Positions 52,756 through 63,972 of a DNA stretch of 64,000 nucleotides are shown here, piece after piece (positions within the stretch are counted from its first letter, which is position 1; every line of letters starts with the position of its first letter). The position numbers and the translations under genes were made by a program. The notes beneath the pieces are model-generated. The model did not search any database. It was not told where the DNA came from and saw only the letters and a program-made list of their open reading frames with translations. This DNA is from Liopterus haemorrhoidalis (Eukaryota > Arthropoda > Insecta > Coleoptera > Dytiscidae). The DNA is taken from contig OZ020611.1 in the NCBI GenBank assembly GCA_963971575.1, positions 143,122,419 through 143,186,418 on the forward strand. The letters are read 5' to 3'.

Positions 52756-54761
52756 TAGAGCCCTGCGCGGATACGTTTTTTAGTATCTGCATCCGATCCG
52801 CATCCGCATAGACAGGATCTGCATCCAATCCGCATCCGCAGCCTTTGTAAATATATAATCCGCATCCGCAAAAATATCCGCACAATCCGCACAGGATTTG
52901 CTGTCTGTTTGGAAATATCTAACATATTGCGCCTTATTTGGCATGTCGCTGTTTTAAAACAGTACTAAAATTTTTTATATTTTACCACATTAATATTAAT
53001 TGGTCAAGAAATATGTTTTCTATCTAACGTCGTACTGAGATTATATAGATTAAAAAATAAAGATGAAAATTACAATTGAAGACCCTGGGATAAGAAGGAT
53101 TTAAGCCACAAAACTAAGTTTTTGAGTTATTTCATTTAGAATATTTTAGAAGAATCTATAAATCGTATGCACGTTATTACACAATTTTCAATATACGAAA
53201 CATATTTAACAAATTCAAAAATATGTACTAGAATGGAATTAGTGTAAATAATGTTTACATGTTAATAATAATAAGTATTTTTGTTTAAAAAAATGAGGCA
53301 TGTACCCTTTTTATATTAAAATATATCATACTTTTTATGGCTTATATTCTTTTTATGCAAACAATAATAATTAATTATTTAATTTCAAAACAATATTAAT
53401 GTTACAATCAATAACAAGAAACCTGTCCATCTAAAAAAATCTGTATTGTTCAAAATTAAATATTCAACTGACGGATGAATGTTTTGTTATAATCTAATAA
53501 TAACAGGTGCCATATTAAATTGAGCTACTCTGGTTCTTCATTTTCCGGAAAACCATCATTAATTTCGTCAACTTCATTATTAAAGCCGCTTAAACTGGTA
53601 TAGAAGCCATGATGTATTGGCGGTATATATGGTAAAAGTTTCTTTGTCTTTTTCTTTGAAATTAACTCTAATAAGGCTATCGTACTTTGGTTTCAATTAT
53701 TTTAAATTATAACATATTGATCGACCCCTTTTCGCTATTTTACACATATTTTAAAAACACAGTATTTGGATAATTGGTATCAAATTTAAAACAACGGACA
53801 TTGCAAAATTTTAAAGGCTCTTTGTCTATGAATAAGAATGCATCTTGAAAACACTGTGGCTTATGACATTATTCTGCAAATTTCAACGAAAAATATCTGA
53901 ATGGCAAAAACAATATTTCGATTTATTTCTGCCATCTGTTATTGAAATGTTAAATTATATTTTTGTGTAGGAAATATCATTTTTACGATCATAATCCAAT
54001 AAACAACTTAAAATTATACAAAGTGTGGCTTGTAGCCTTCTTATCCCAGGGTCTTCAATTATTCGACTCTTAAACCAAGTTTATATAAAATGTAAAACTT
54101 TAAACAGCAATATCTCAGAAACTTAGTTTTTTAAGATATCTCACTATTATTTAGAGCAACGATATTTAGTAATAATTAAACAGATTGATTTATCACATTT
54201 TTGACCAATAAATGACAAGGAAAGTTCTATAAGATCAAAAAAATTAAAAAAATAAGTTGTTAATAATAAAAAAAAAAATCTTAAATTCATTTTTATTTTT
54301 TTAAATTTGATATATTTTTAAATGCGGCAAATTACCATGGTTAATTTTTACTAATATTTCCAATTAGTAATTCCATAATTATTTACAAATTAATAAACGC
54401 GATAAAGCCAAAGAAATTGTTGTATCTACGACTGTTACATTAACTTTACTATATTTAATTATTTAAGTAAGCGTAGAGTAGGTCTTTATAAGAAGAATAA
54501 AAAAAGTAAAAAGTACCGTAACGTATCATTATTTTACTTTTGTCATAAGCACAATACAAATGCCAGCGATACATTTTTGGGGTTCTTAAAGCGTCTTCCG
54601 TTGAAAGAGGCGTCCAACCGAAGATTTTATGTTCACGCGGATATTGCGGATAAGCGGATATGATATATAATCCGCATCCAATCCGCATCCGCGCGATTTC
54701 AATGATAATTTATCCGCATCCGCAGAAAAATGGCGTATATCCGCGGATTTGCAGGGCTCTA
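52756..54761. mobile_element. hAT-type element, TAGAGCCCTGC family, 2.0 kb copy
   Basis: Ends TAGAGCCCTGCGCGGATA and (reverse complement) TAGAGCCCTGCAAATCCG, flanked by CATATAAC / CATATAAG (7 of 8). Subterminal ATCCGCATCC clusters are at both ends. The centre is AT-rich; AGACCCTGGGATAAGAAGG at 53079 and CTTATCCCAGGGTCTTCAA at 54039 form an internal inverted repeat that may mark a second, nested element (about 53075-54060). No transposase was recognised. Confidence 0.8.
53075..54062. mobile_element. Possible nested TIR element
   Basis: TTGAAGACCCTGGGATAAGA with AGG at 53075-53097 is the reverse complement of CCTTCTTATCCCAGGGTCTT with CAA at 54037-54059: a 23-bp perfect terminal inverted repeat. 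A GGATTTAAGCCACAA / TTGTG.CTTGTAGCC likeness continues inward. ORFs are absent. Confidence 0.62.
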
Positions 54762-55070
54762 CATATAAGCTTATATATAAACAGTAGTGCACATTATTAA
54801 TTCAATGCATTGTTATCATATAAATGAGGACTCGTAATTTTTTAACAATAGTAGAAATAGAGCTGGGACAAATGTTATTTGTTTTTTGAGATAGGACTCT
54901 TAATATTTAGTTTTATTTATTAATAAGTGTTAGTGAAAAGGGGTAGGACTCCAATATTTACAAATAAGTGTTTATATTGCGCAGAGCAAGGACTCAATAC
55001 ATTCTTAGTGGCATAAAATACTATAAATCATTCTTGTGCAGTCTTGTGCAGTGTATTGATGTACCAATAG

Positions 55071-55368
55071 CAGTGGCGGAGCGTTGCGGGGCAGGGGGTA
55101 CAAATGACCTGAGCGCCCGCATTCAGGGGGCGCCAAAGTGAGAACCTTTTTTTTAGGTCTTCACTTGAAATTTATAAGGGAGGACCTTTTTTAAGGTATT
55201 CCCTTGAAATTAAGAAGTGATAACCATTTTTTTTAGTTCTTCTCTTGAAATTTTGCCCTGTCTGTATAAGGGTGCCAAAGATCCTCTCCCCGGTCCTGGT
55301 GATTTTCAATTAGGGGCGCTGATTTACCTGGTTTTCCCTGGGCGCAGGAATACAACGCTACGCCACTG
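55071..55368. mobile_element. hAT-type MITE with inverted minisatellite
   Basis: Ends CAGTGGCGGAGCGTTGC and (reverse complement) CAGTGGCGTAGCGTTGTA, flanked by the perfect 8-bp duplication ACCAATAG. About three minisatellite units in reverse sense (GGTCTTCACTTGAAATTTAT, GGGAGGACCTTTTTT) are inside. Confidence 0.88.
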
Positions 55369-55892
55369 ACCAATAGAACGGATGCCAAGTCTAAAAAACT
55401 ATTTTTGCCCAAAATGTGATAAAAAAAACTTTCGTCCTACACCTTGTAACCCAGCAGCGTTAACCTAAAAATTTGAATTTTGAAAATGGAATTTTTGATT
55501 ATGTTATCAGAAAATATCGCAAATCGAAATCTGAATCGTGAATCATATATTGTAGTGAGATACTTGTTTATAAATCAAATAACAAAATCCATTCTCAATA
55601 TGTATTTGAACGTATATTTTAAATGGTTATGAGCGATATTTTTATACATTGTACCTACATTTTACTAAACTGATTTTATTAATTGTATTTTTTTTTTTTA
55701 TTATTCATGTTTTAACTTTTTTAATTTTATACAATAACATTAAACATTTTTGTAAATTATTTTCGGTATTTTTGATGACTTTTTGAGTGAAATTAATGCC
55801 ATATTTGACACCAATTTTCGTATGTACGAAACTCTGATAGGTGTGAATATTTTGTTACATTTTATCACATTTCACATTTATTTTTTGTATTA

Positions 55893-56298
55893 CAGTCTGT
55901 TCCAAACGGTTAAGCGGAACTAAATTTTGCAATCTAGTTACTTTCATCGTTTAAATCGTGCTTTTCGACCGTTTTGTTTAAGCTTTGTAAATCATACTTA
56001 CAATAAACATTTTTGGTTAAGGTTAATATCATTTTAAAATGTCATTTTCTTTATATTTTGATTTTTTGTGTCATTCTTAATACAAATTTCCCATTTATTT
56101 ATTTTTTTGTCATTAAAATATATAAAAAAATTATTTAATTTTGACATAGGTCATTCGTTTCCATGGTTTCATTGTTGTAATTTTAAATTTTGACATTCCA
56201 ACGTAAAAAATGAAATAACCCAAGCAAGGTCCCTTGTCGTGACAACCTAAAGGAACGAAATTCCCATTTAGTTCCGCCTAAGCGTTTGAAACAGACTG
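55893..56298 (+). mobile_element. CAGTCTGTT MITE, copy 1
   Basis: TIRs CAGTCTGTTCCAAACGGTTA (left) and, reverse-complemented, CAGTCTGTTTCAAACGCTTA (right), each continuing GGCGGAACTAAAT. TA flanks both ends. At 406 bp, this orientation has GTTACTTTCATCG next to the left end. Tc1/mariner-type MITE by TA target and CAGT start. Confidence 0.88.
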
Positions 56299-56588
56299 TA
56301 TAAATAAATACTTTTTACAAAATGTTTTTTTTTTTAAATATTTTTTTCCAACTAGTTTGCTTATCCTCTTCAGACCGTAGGTCCAGCATACTGGACAACA
56401 TTTTATAAATTATTTTATCCAATTCAGTTTATTTTTCTCTATTAGCGACCATATGTCCAGCTTACTGAAGGTATGAAATAACCTATAGAATTTTTTCGCG
56501 GTAAAATTTTTATGTTAGATGTTGGTAACCGTGACTGTCAGTGCACCAAAAATTTAGAGATGGAGTCTCGCACTAAATGTGATAAGTA

Positions 56589-56994
56589 CAGTCTGTTTCA
56601 AACGCTTAGGCGGAACTAAATGAGAATTTCGTTCTTTTAGGTTGTCACGACAAGGGACATTGCTTGGGTTATTTCATTTTTCACGTTGAAATGTCAAAAT
56701 TTAAAATTACAACAATGAAACCATGGAAACGAATGACCTATATCAAAATTAAATTAATTTTTTTTATATATTTTAATGACAAAAAAATAAATAAATGGGA
56801 AATTTGTATTAAGAATGACTTGTATCAAAATATAAAGAAAATGACATTTTAAAATGATATTAACCTTAACCAAAAAATATTTATTGTAAGTATGATTTAC
56901 AAAGCTTAAACAAAACGGCCGAAAAGCACGATTTAAGCGATGAAAGTAACTAAATTGCAAAATCTAGTTCCGCCTAACTGTTTGGAACAGACTG
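56589..56994 (-). mobile_element. CAGTCTGTT MITE, copy 2 (inverted)
   Basis: Same family and length as copy 1, opposite orientation (GATGAAAGTAAC near the right end), TA on both sides. Copies 1 and 2 together form an inverted pair with a 290-bp spacer. Confidence 0.88.
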
Positions 56995-57114
56995 TACAAT
57001 TGCTTACTTCGCATTATTATTTTTTAAATACTTTTTGTTTTTTTTTTAAATACTGATAGATATGTTTACATTTATATTATAAAAATAATTGACATTCAAA
57101 TTAAATATCATTTC

Positions 57115-57532
57115 AAGTCTGTTCCAAATGGTTAGGCGGAACTAGATTTTGCAGTCTAGTTACTTTCATCGTTTAAATCGTGCTTTTCGGCCGTTTTGTT
57201 TAAGCTTTGTAAATCATACTCACAATAAACATTTTTTGGTTAAGGTTAATATCATTCTAAAATGTCATTTTCTTTATATTTTGATTGTTTGTATCTTTCT
57301 AAATACAAATTTCCCATTTATTTATTTTTATTTTCTTTTGTTTTCATTAAAATAAGTAAAAAAATAATTTTATTTTGACATATGTCATTCGTTTCCATGG
57401 TTTCATTGTTGGAATTTTAAATTTTGACATTCCAACGTGAAAAATTAAATAACCCAAGCAAGGTCCCTTCTCGTGACAACCTAAAAGAACGAAATTTCCA
57501 TTTAGTTCCGCCTAACCGTTTGAAACAGACTT
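57115..57532 (+). mobile_element. CAGTCTGTT MITE, copy 3
   Basis: Same orientation as copy 1. The first base differs (AAGTCTG). The right end is CAGACTT followed by TA. A short interior open frame (SSYFHRLNRAFRPFCLSF) is shared by the copies but looks non-coding. Confidence 0.85.
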
Positions 57533-57578
57533 TATCTATAAAACTTATTGTAAATATTTAGTCTCAAGTCCCCTAGTC

Positions 57579-57914
57579 CAGCGTTTCCCAAAGTGTGGGT
57601 CGCGACCCGGCACCAGAAAAATTTTGCCGGGTCGCGAGAAAAATTGTAAAAACAAAAAAGATTTTTTTTGTACATATTTTTTTTACGTCAGTTATTCACT
57701 AGAACAGTGTGTATTTGTGCTTTATTACTATACTATATTCTTTATTACTATACTATACTCTTTATTACTATTTATTACTCTTTATTACTATAAAACTACT
57801 GCTTTAAAATAAAATTTGTTTTGTAAATAAATGTTTTTTTTTTTCATAAGGTGGGTCGCGAAAAATTTTAAAACCTCGTACCGGGTCGCGGTCAAAAAAG
57901 TTTGGGAACCAATG
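57579..57914. mobile_element. hAT MITE (CAGCGTTTCCCAAA), 336 bp
   Basis: Ends CAGCGTTTCCCAAAGTGTGG and (reverse complement) CATTGGTTCCCAAACTTTTT, with GGTCGCGACCCGG just inside both. Perfect 8-bp duplication CCCTAGTC. Interior has CTTTATTACTATACTATA repeats. A lone left end of the same family lies at 810. Confidence 0.9.
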
Positions 57915-57922
57915 CCCTAGTC

Positions 57923-58782
57923 TATTATACTAGATAGCATTTTTTGGCTGAGTTAGACAATATAAATTTTTGTTTTGTTTATATATCTTAATTTACATTA
58001 AAACAATCTAAAAATAATGAATTTTCTTTTGTATGAATTTTTTTTTTTTTCTCTGGGACTGAAGAGGTTAAACCATGTAAATATGCAGTAGCAGTTTGCG
58101 ATGTTCCAAAGTTTGGCACAATTCTACTTTAGCAAACCCACTAGACAATGTTGCCAACTATAGTAAAATTAAAACACGTAAATTTAAACTAAAATCAAAA
58201 TAGAATTAAAATTATTTGTATAATAATGCTTAACTTTCAGTTAAATAAATCTAATTAAATTAATATTTCGGTATTTTATAATAAGAATAAATAATAATAT
58301 TACATTCACAGCCGATTAAAGATTAAAAAAGGGGGAACATAATTTAGTGCACCTAAAAACTGGGTGATTAGGTTAGGTTTAGTTAGTAAAAGTCTAGGAC
58401 AGAAGAAGCCGAAAAGCTAAAAGTAAGCTTAAAAAAGTTTGTGTAAAAAACGTTTGTGCGGTGTAGGATGTAATTCAGTAGTTATACCTTGTTGTTGTTA
58501 TATTTTGTAAAGTGTATACATTCTTTATATATATATATATTTTTTTCACACGAACTCCTTTATGTTACTTTGAGTCTTTCGGCTTATGTTGTCCTAGATT
58601 TTTACTAACTAAACCTAACCTAATTACCTTGTTTTTAGGTGCACAGTACTTAATTTTCCCCCCAGATTAGCCTAATTAAAATTGTGTATCATTGTGCATA
58701 CGTTTATAACATGGTGGTGCAGAGGGCCAGTTCATTGTCCACCTGAATTAATTTTTTTTTTTAAATATCGATACAATACATA
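57923..58782. other. No gene recognised; TTAGGTT-type short inverted segments
   Basis: GTGCACCTAAAAACTGGGTGATTAGG (58347 on) and CCTAATTACCTTGTTTTTAGG (58618 on) are partly inverted, bracketing about 290 bp with TTAGTAAAAGTCTAGGAC / TCCTAGATTTTTACTAAC. Probably another small TIR repeat (about 58310-58700). Confidence 0.45.
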
Positions 58783-59180
58783 CAGTCTGTTTCAAACGGT
58801 TAGGCGGAACTAAATGGGAATTTCGTTCTTTTAGGTTGTCACGAGAAGGGACCTTGCTTGGGTAATTTCATTTTTTACGTTGGAATGTCAAAATTTAAAA
58901 TTCCAACAATGAAACCATGGAAACGAATGACATTAAATTATTTTTTTACATATTTTAATAAAAAAATAAATAAATAAATGGGAAATTTGTATTAAGAAAG
59001 ACACAAAAAATCAAAATATAAAGAAAATGACATTTTAAAATGATATTAACCTTAACAAAAAAATGTTTATTGTAAGTATGATTTACAAAGATTAAACAAA
59101 ATGGCCGAAAAGAACGATTTAAACGATGAAAGTAACTAGACTGCAAAATCTAGTTCCGCCTAACCATTTGGAACAGACTT
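58783..59180 (-). mobile_element. CAGTCTGTT MITE, copy 4 (inverted)
   Basis: CAGTCTGTTTCAAACGGTTA at the left, TTGGAACAGACTT at the right, TA flanks both. Orientation as copy 2. With copies 1-3 it gives a +, -, +, - series over 3.3 kb. Confidence 0.87.
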
Positions 59181-59799
59181 TAATAAATCACTACAACAGA
59201 AAAAAGTGAAAATAAATAATATTAAATTAAATTTAAACTACATTTGTATATTAAAACTCTAATCACAGTAGAAATTAAGGGAATATTACTTATTTCTATA
59301 TTTCTTATAAATAAACTCATTTAATAAATTGATATTAAATTTAAATTATTAAAATTGCAACTGCAACACTGCACGCATGCGCAGTAAGGTGGGTTTGCTA
59401 AAGTAGAATAGTACCCAAAGTTTTTACAGTAAAAAATGATAGAAGAATTTTACAGTCTTCGAGAACCTTTCGACAGTAGTTGACAAGTATTCAGGAAAAG
59501 TTTCTTGCATGAAAATTTGTTACTTTCCATAATTGACACATATTTTATTTTATTTAGCGTGAAACTTTAAATTACACTCATATTTTTCAAATAAATGTCA
59601 AACTGGACGCCATTTTAGGGTACCCACAACATTAATGTGCCCCGCCGCACTCGGCGACAATTTATCTCACCTATAGATTGAACTAACCTTCTCTCTCTAT
59701 AAACTCCTTGGCAAAGAAGATCACAAAAATTTGATCAACCCTAAAATCAGTGACTCTCCTAGAACATTTTCTAGGTGGTGCGAGATCTCTAATTGCACC

Positions 59800-61490
59800 T
59801 TTTTTTTTGTTTTTTTTTTTTTTTTTTTGGTCGTGGGAATTCCTTTTAAATATACTATATTCAAGTAGGTCGGATTCACCACAAGTGGCATACCGACTAA
59901 AACCCCTGCTTGCCTCGAATCCGCCATGGAACTGTCGTAATGGACCATTCTTCGTAACGGATTGGCTAGTTCTCCATGTCTATCTTGTTTCTTCCTTTCC
60001 TTCTTTCTTTCTTCATTCTCCTGATACTCCTAGGTTGTTCTTCCGGTATTTCTCGAGTCCGAGATCAAGGTTTTGATGAGTCTCTTTGCCAAATCTCTCA
60101 CAAAGCACGCCCTTTCGGGTGTCTGGCTGTAGGCGCCCTTCTCAAGTTTTTGGACTTTGAACTGTTTACCAGATTATCCAGTCCAAATACAAAGCGTACC
60201 TGTCGAAGTCTCGCGTGGTTTTACGCAGAGATCCCCGAGGCATCGCTAGGTGACTAACTGGCGTACCCACACTCTCCAGATGCAGGTGTCGGTAACCCGA
60301 CCTTTGAGCTGCCGTCATTCCGGCTTGCTCGTGCTCTCGTGAGCCTCCTTCTCGCTGTCGTGTTCAGGGCTCTGAGTTGGCTGATGTTTTCATCCCACTA
60401 GTAGGGCATAAGCACTCGGCAGTTCGGAGGCAGTGTAACACTGGCTCTGTAGGTCTCTGCTAGTGGAATCCACTATCAGCGCAAGTGAGGATTGAGGACA
60501 ACACACTCAATCCACAACTCTTGTTCTCGGCTCGTCCTGACATCTGGCTCCTGGCTCGTCTACTACCTCTAAACAGATGTAGCGGTGCAGGGTGAGATTC
60601 TCCAGTTCGAGGACTCACCAGTTTGAAATGTTCCTTGCTAGTTCTTGGGTTGTAAAAGTCACATCTATGAAGGAATAACTCGCTTCTCTCACGAACATCG
60701 GGATCCCTCCACAGTTGTGTCCCACGAAGTGTAGCGCAGCAGCCCACTCCATCCAAAATTCTCCCCTCACATCGGTTCTTGGAGAACCCCACATCGGCAA
60801 TTTGGCGTTGATGTCTCCCGCTATGACTGCCTCTCTGCCATTGGTCCTAACATGGTTCATGATGTTTTCCATGAAATATATACCACATGAAGGTCAAAGT
60901 TCCGTAAACCAATGCAGAGATGACCTGTCCCTTACACGACCCTGGACACTTGTAGTCCTGCCATTGGCAACACCGCTACATCCCCAGTCGTGTCCACTAT
61001 CCACGGGTCACTCCTTGTCAGGGCTCGGTTGGGTTCAGCGACCAATAGCAGGTCAATGCCCTACCTCTGCCTAGGTTAGTCTGGAGCATGTTAAGGTCCA
61101 TCACGGTATCCGGCGGTCGGCCTTCCCCGTTCTCCATACGTAGACTTCAATCTTGTCAATTTTCTTTCGAAAATTTTGATACCGGATTTGGTCCGCCCGA
61201 TGACCCTCGAGTTTGCAGGTGGAGCACAACTGTTTGTTGCTGCACTCCTTGCAGCACTTGTGTCCCTTCTGTCCACAGTTGAAACACTTGCCCCTCCTGC
61301 TCTTCTCAGCCTACCCTGCTGTACTTCTTTGCCGCTAGGAGAGTCACCAGGGTTCTCGGTAGTTCTATCATTGCCATCAGTTCGCCATAGCGCCCAGTCT
61401 TGATCGCTTTCACCTCCACATCCTCTGAGATCCACTGAGCAACCCAGTTTCTTTAGCGACGTCCGCACTTATGTCATTTCACATGCTTGG
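59800..61490 (-). pseudogene. R1-like LINE relic: ORF1 zinc knuckles, endonuclease start, poly-A end
   Basis: Minus strand from 61310 down: RGKCFNCGQKGHKCCKECSN and LCSTCKLEGHRADQ (two C2HC-type knuckles, end of ORF1); then MDLNMLQTNLG (about 61104), the usual start of the endonuclease ORF2; then AVIAGDINAKLPMWGSPRTD, GRE/RGEFWMEWAA, ASYSFIDVTF, ELARNISNW (60872-60615), the APE endonuclease with its GDxNAK and SxIDVT motifs. Text beyond, to about 60540, is continuous in a second frame. The RT domain is missing. A long poly-A (T-run at 59803-59828 on the plus strand) marks the 3' end. Confidence 0.75.
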
Positions 61491-61676
61491 GCTGCCGCTG
61501 CCTAGAATGATGAGTAATTACGTCATTATCCTAGGATCTAGCATCAATCAATAGGCGCTTTCCTTTTACCACTTTACTTAAGAAATCTAAGCTAAGCTAA
61601 GTTAATCTAAGTTGTAAGAGCGTTCCATTTATAAGACACTGGCTAAGATAAACATAGTTTTTTCCTCCCCCATTTC

Positions 61677-62020
61677 CAGGGCCGCCCCTAGACGGGGGCA
61701 AGTGGGGCACCTGCCCCAGGCCCCGCGCCTTTAAGGGCCCCGCACTTCGATCGTCAAGTAATAAAATTTTTATAAATAGTTGGAAAAAAAATATATTTTC
61801 ATTGAATATAAGTATGTGTACTTTGTTAATAGTTAATAATATTAAAGAAAATATCGTTATCCTGACCTAGGATTACCTATGTGACAATATATATAGATGG
61901 GGCCCCGCAAGTTCTGTTTTGGGGCCCTGCAAATCCTGTTTTGGGGCCTCGCAAATCCAGTTTTGGGGTCCCGAAATTAGAGTTTTGCCCCAGGCCCCGC
62001 AAATGCTAGGGGCGGCACTG
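61677..62020. mobile_element. hAT-type MITE (CAGGGCCGCCCCTAG)
   Basis: Ends CAGGGCCGCCCCTAGACGG and (reverse complement) CAGTGCCGCCCCTAGCATT, flanked by the perfect 8-bp duplication CCCATTTC. TTGGGGCCTCGCAAATCC-type motifs (about 20 bp) repeat four times near the right end. Confidence 0.88.
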
Positions 62021-62189
62021 CCCATTTCCCTTGCTAAGACAAGTACAGTCGTGGATAAAAACTATTCCATCGAAAACGTTCCTTTTCCGTTACTTAGAAT
62101 TACTTAGGTTAGCTAAACCATTTGACTAACTTCTTAGCTTAGCCAAGCATTTTAACTTGTAAAAGGAACGCAGCTATTATGGCGATAAT

Positions 62190-62476
62190 CAGAGCCGGTT
62201 TTACCATTAGGCGAGTTTAGGTGACTACCTAGGAATGACGGTGCCGGAGTGAAATTATAACTTTTATGTACTTATGTGTAGCATGTAAAAATTCTTATAC
62301 AACATCTAATAATATTTTTCTTATACCTCCACTATATTATATTAAGAGAGAGCCGAATTATGTCTTACGTAAGGGCACCAAATTATGTCTTGCCTAGGGG
62401 TGCTGAATTATTTCTTGCCTAGGGGCGACCAGTTATGTCTTTCGTAGAGGCGCTAAAATTTATCGCGTTGGCCATG
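62190..62476. mobile_element. Possible hAT-type MITE with ~32-bp tandem units
   Basis: GCGATAAT / GTGATAAT flank the segment (7 of 8). Ends CAGAGCCGGTT and (reverse complement) CATGGCCAACG are only weakly alike. Inside, four units of ~32 bp (AATTATGTCTTGCCTAGGGG + TGCTG...) occupy 62352-62460. A reverse piece of the same unit occurs at 4258-4290. Confidence 0.48.
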
Positions 62477-62889
62477 GTGATAATGTGCTCATATGATTTT
62501 CTCGTAACTGTTATATTTAATCTTCAATAAGTTTTAATTGCATGAAATATTTTTGGTAGATTGACATGTATTTTAATTTGTTTCAGGTAATGAAAACAGC
62601 TTATTCATATTTTGCCCTGGTTGCTAATTTCAAATAAAGCATTTACATCTGTAATTATTTATTAAATATTAGCACTATATCAGAGGCGTGTGGTCAGTGG
62701 GCCATGCGCCACATAACCACTCAATATCGTACAAATAATCAAGTATTTAAAAAAAATAAATACATTATTTTCTGTATTTTTGAATTAGATAAAGTAATTT
62801 GTACCGTTTTATATTGTGTAAGTAATTGTGTGCTGAAAATATGCACCTGAGTGCGATTACTGTCGTTTGCCTATTATATAAAGCTATGT

Positions 62890-63224
62890 CTATAGTGCGT
62901 TCGAAGGTGAGTTTGCAGTATAGCTCTTATGGAAAATGGGAGCGGTATTGCCAAATGTTGTAAAAGTGTCAAATGTGTCAATTATAATAATATGACAAAC
63001 TCGTATGATTTACAAAAATCAACTCTTATAAAACTCAAAATAACACTCAACAAAAACAAATGGCCATTTGTAGAATACTGCGTCTTCACAGATCAGCGTG
63101 TTTTAGAGCTGGCAACGTCGACAAGCAAGAAAAGGATAGTGTCATTGTGTAAACCCATTAGAGAGTATAAAATGAACTACTCCATATGCCCTGTACTGCA
63201 AACTCACCTTTAAACGCACTATAG
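62890..63224. mobile_element. MITE with ~30-bp TIRs (CTATAGTGCGTT)
   Basis: CTATAGTGCGTTCGAAGGTG at the left and (reverse complement) CTATAGTGCGTTTAAAGGTG at the right, both continuing AGTTTGCAGTA. The TA/TATA context hides the duplication. The interior is shared with 41640-41880. Confidence 0.75.
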
Positions 63225-63308
63225 CTGTGTTTCTGTCACTAGCCTTGTACGTATTTATTCTGTTACACCGCTAGTCGTCCAAAGTTCCAGCGTACAGCGA
63301 TATACAGA

Positions 63309-63884
63309 GGTACGTTCCAAAACCTATGGAGTTTACTCTAAACTTAACTCTAACTTTAGTAAGATCGTTCCAAAATATTCGAGTTTCCGGTTTGAGTTAA
63401 CCCTAGAGTTTACTCTTTTAACTCTACTTGCAAGGTGGGTAATATTTACGCCCAAGCGCAGAATACGTACGCATGTAATGTAAGTTTTGACATATCGAAA
63501 TTAACAGATATTAATTATGGAAAAAAAAATAACAGAAATTCATGATTCTGAAATAAAAAGGAAATCTTTTACTTAATTATAAATAGGTATTTATAATACA
63601 ATAGTTTGTAAATATTTATTCAAATTACTGTTAATAGATATACGTTGTTGAACAGTTGTTGATTCAAATCAGCAGCAATAATACATACTTTCCTCATCTT
63701 TTTATCCATCACTATTTAAAGATATTAATAATTATTTAAAATAATATGTCGTGTTGACAATATTTTAGCGGGAATTTTCATATAAGCATTCCTAACTTTA
63801 AAATGGCCGTTCCAGAACCTGATCACATGACCACATTATCTTTGAGTAAACTCGAACTCCAAGACTTAAGTTTTGGAACGTACC
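63309..63884. mobile_element. TIR element (GGTACGTTCCAAAAC)
   Basis: GGTACGTTCCAAAACCTATG at the left, CTTAAGTTTTGGAACGTACC at the right. The inner GAGTTTACTC (63331) and GAGTAAACTC (63844) also pair. The second GTTCCAAAATATTCGAGTTT near 63368 is an internal repeat of the left end. No duplication assigned; interior AT-rich and non-coding. Confidence 0.7.
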
Positions 63885-63972
63885 CCAGTCTGATAAGTTT
63901 GCAAAGTAAACGCTCGCTGGGCCGCTGCCCAACGATGCTAGGGATACAGGAGAGCATCAGTTCTATGTATGT

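Noticed and set aside
59750..60257. Plus-strand open frames of about 100 codons
   Set aside because: They are antisense to the LINE relic's 3' region and begin in its poly-A tract; no domain.
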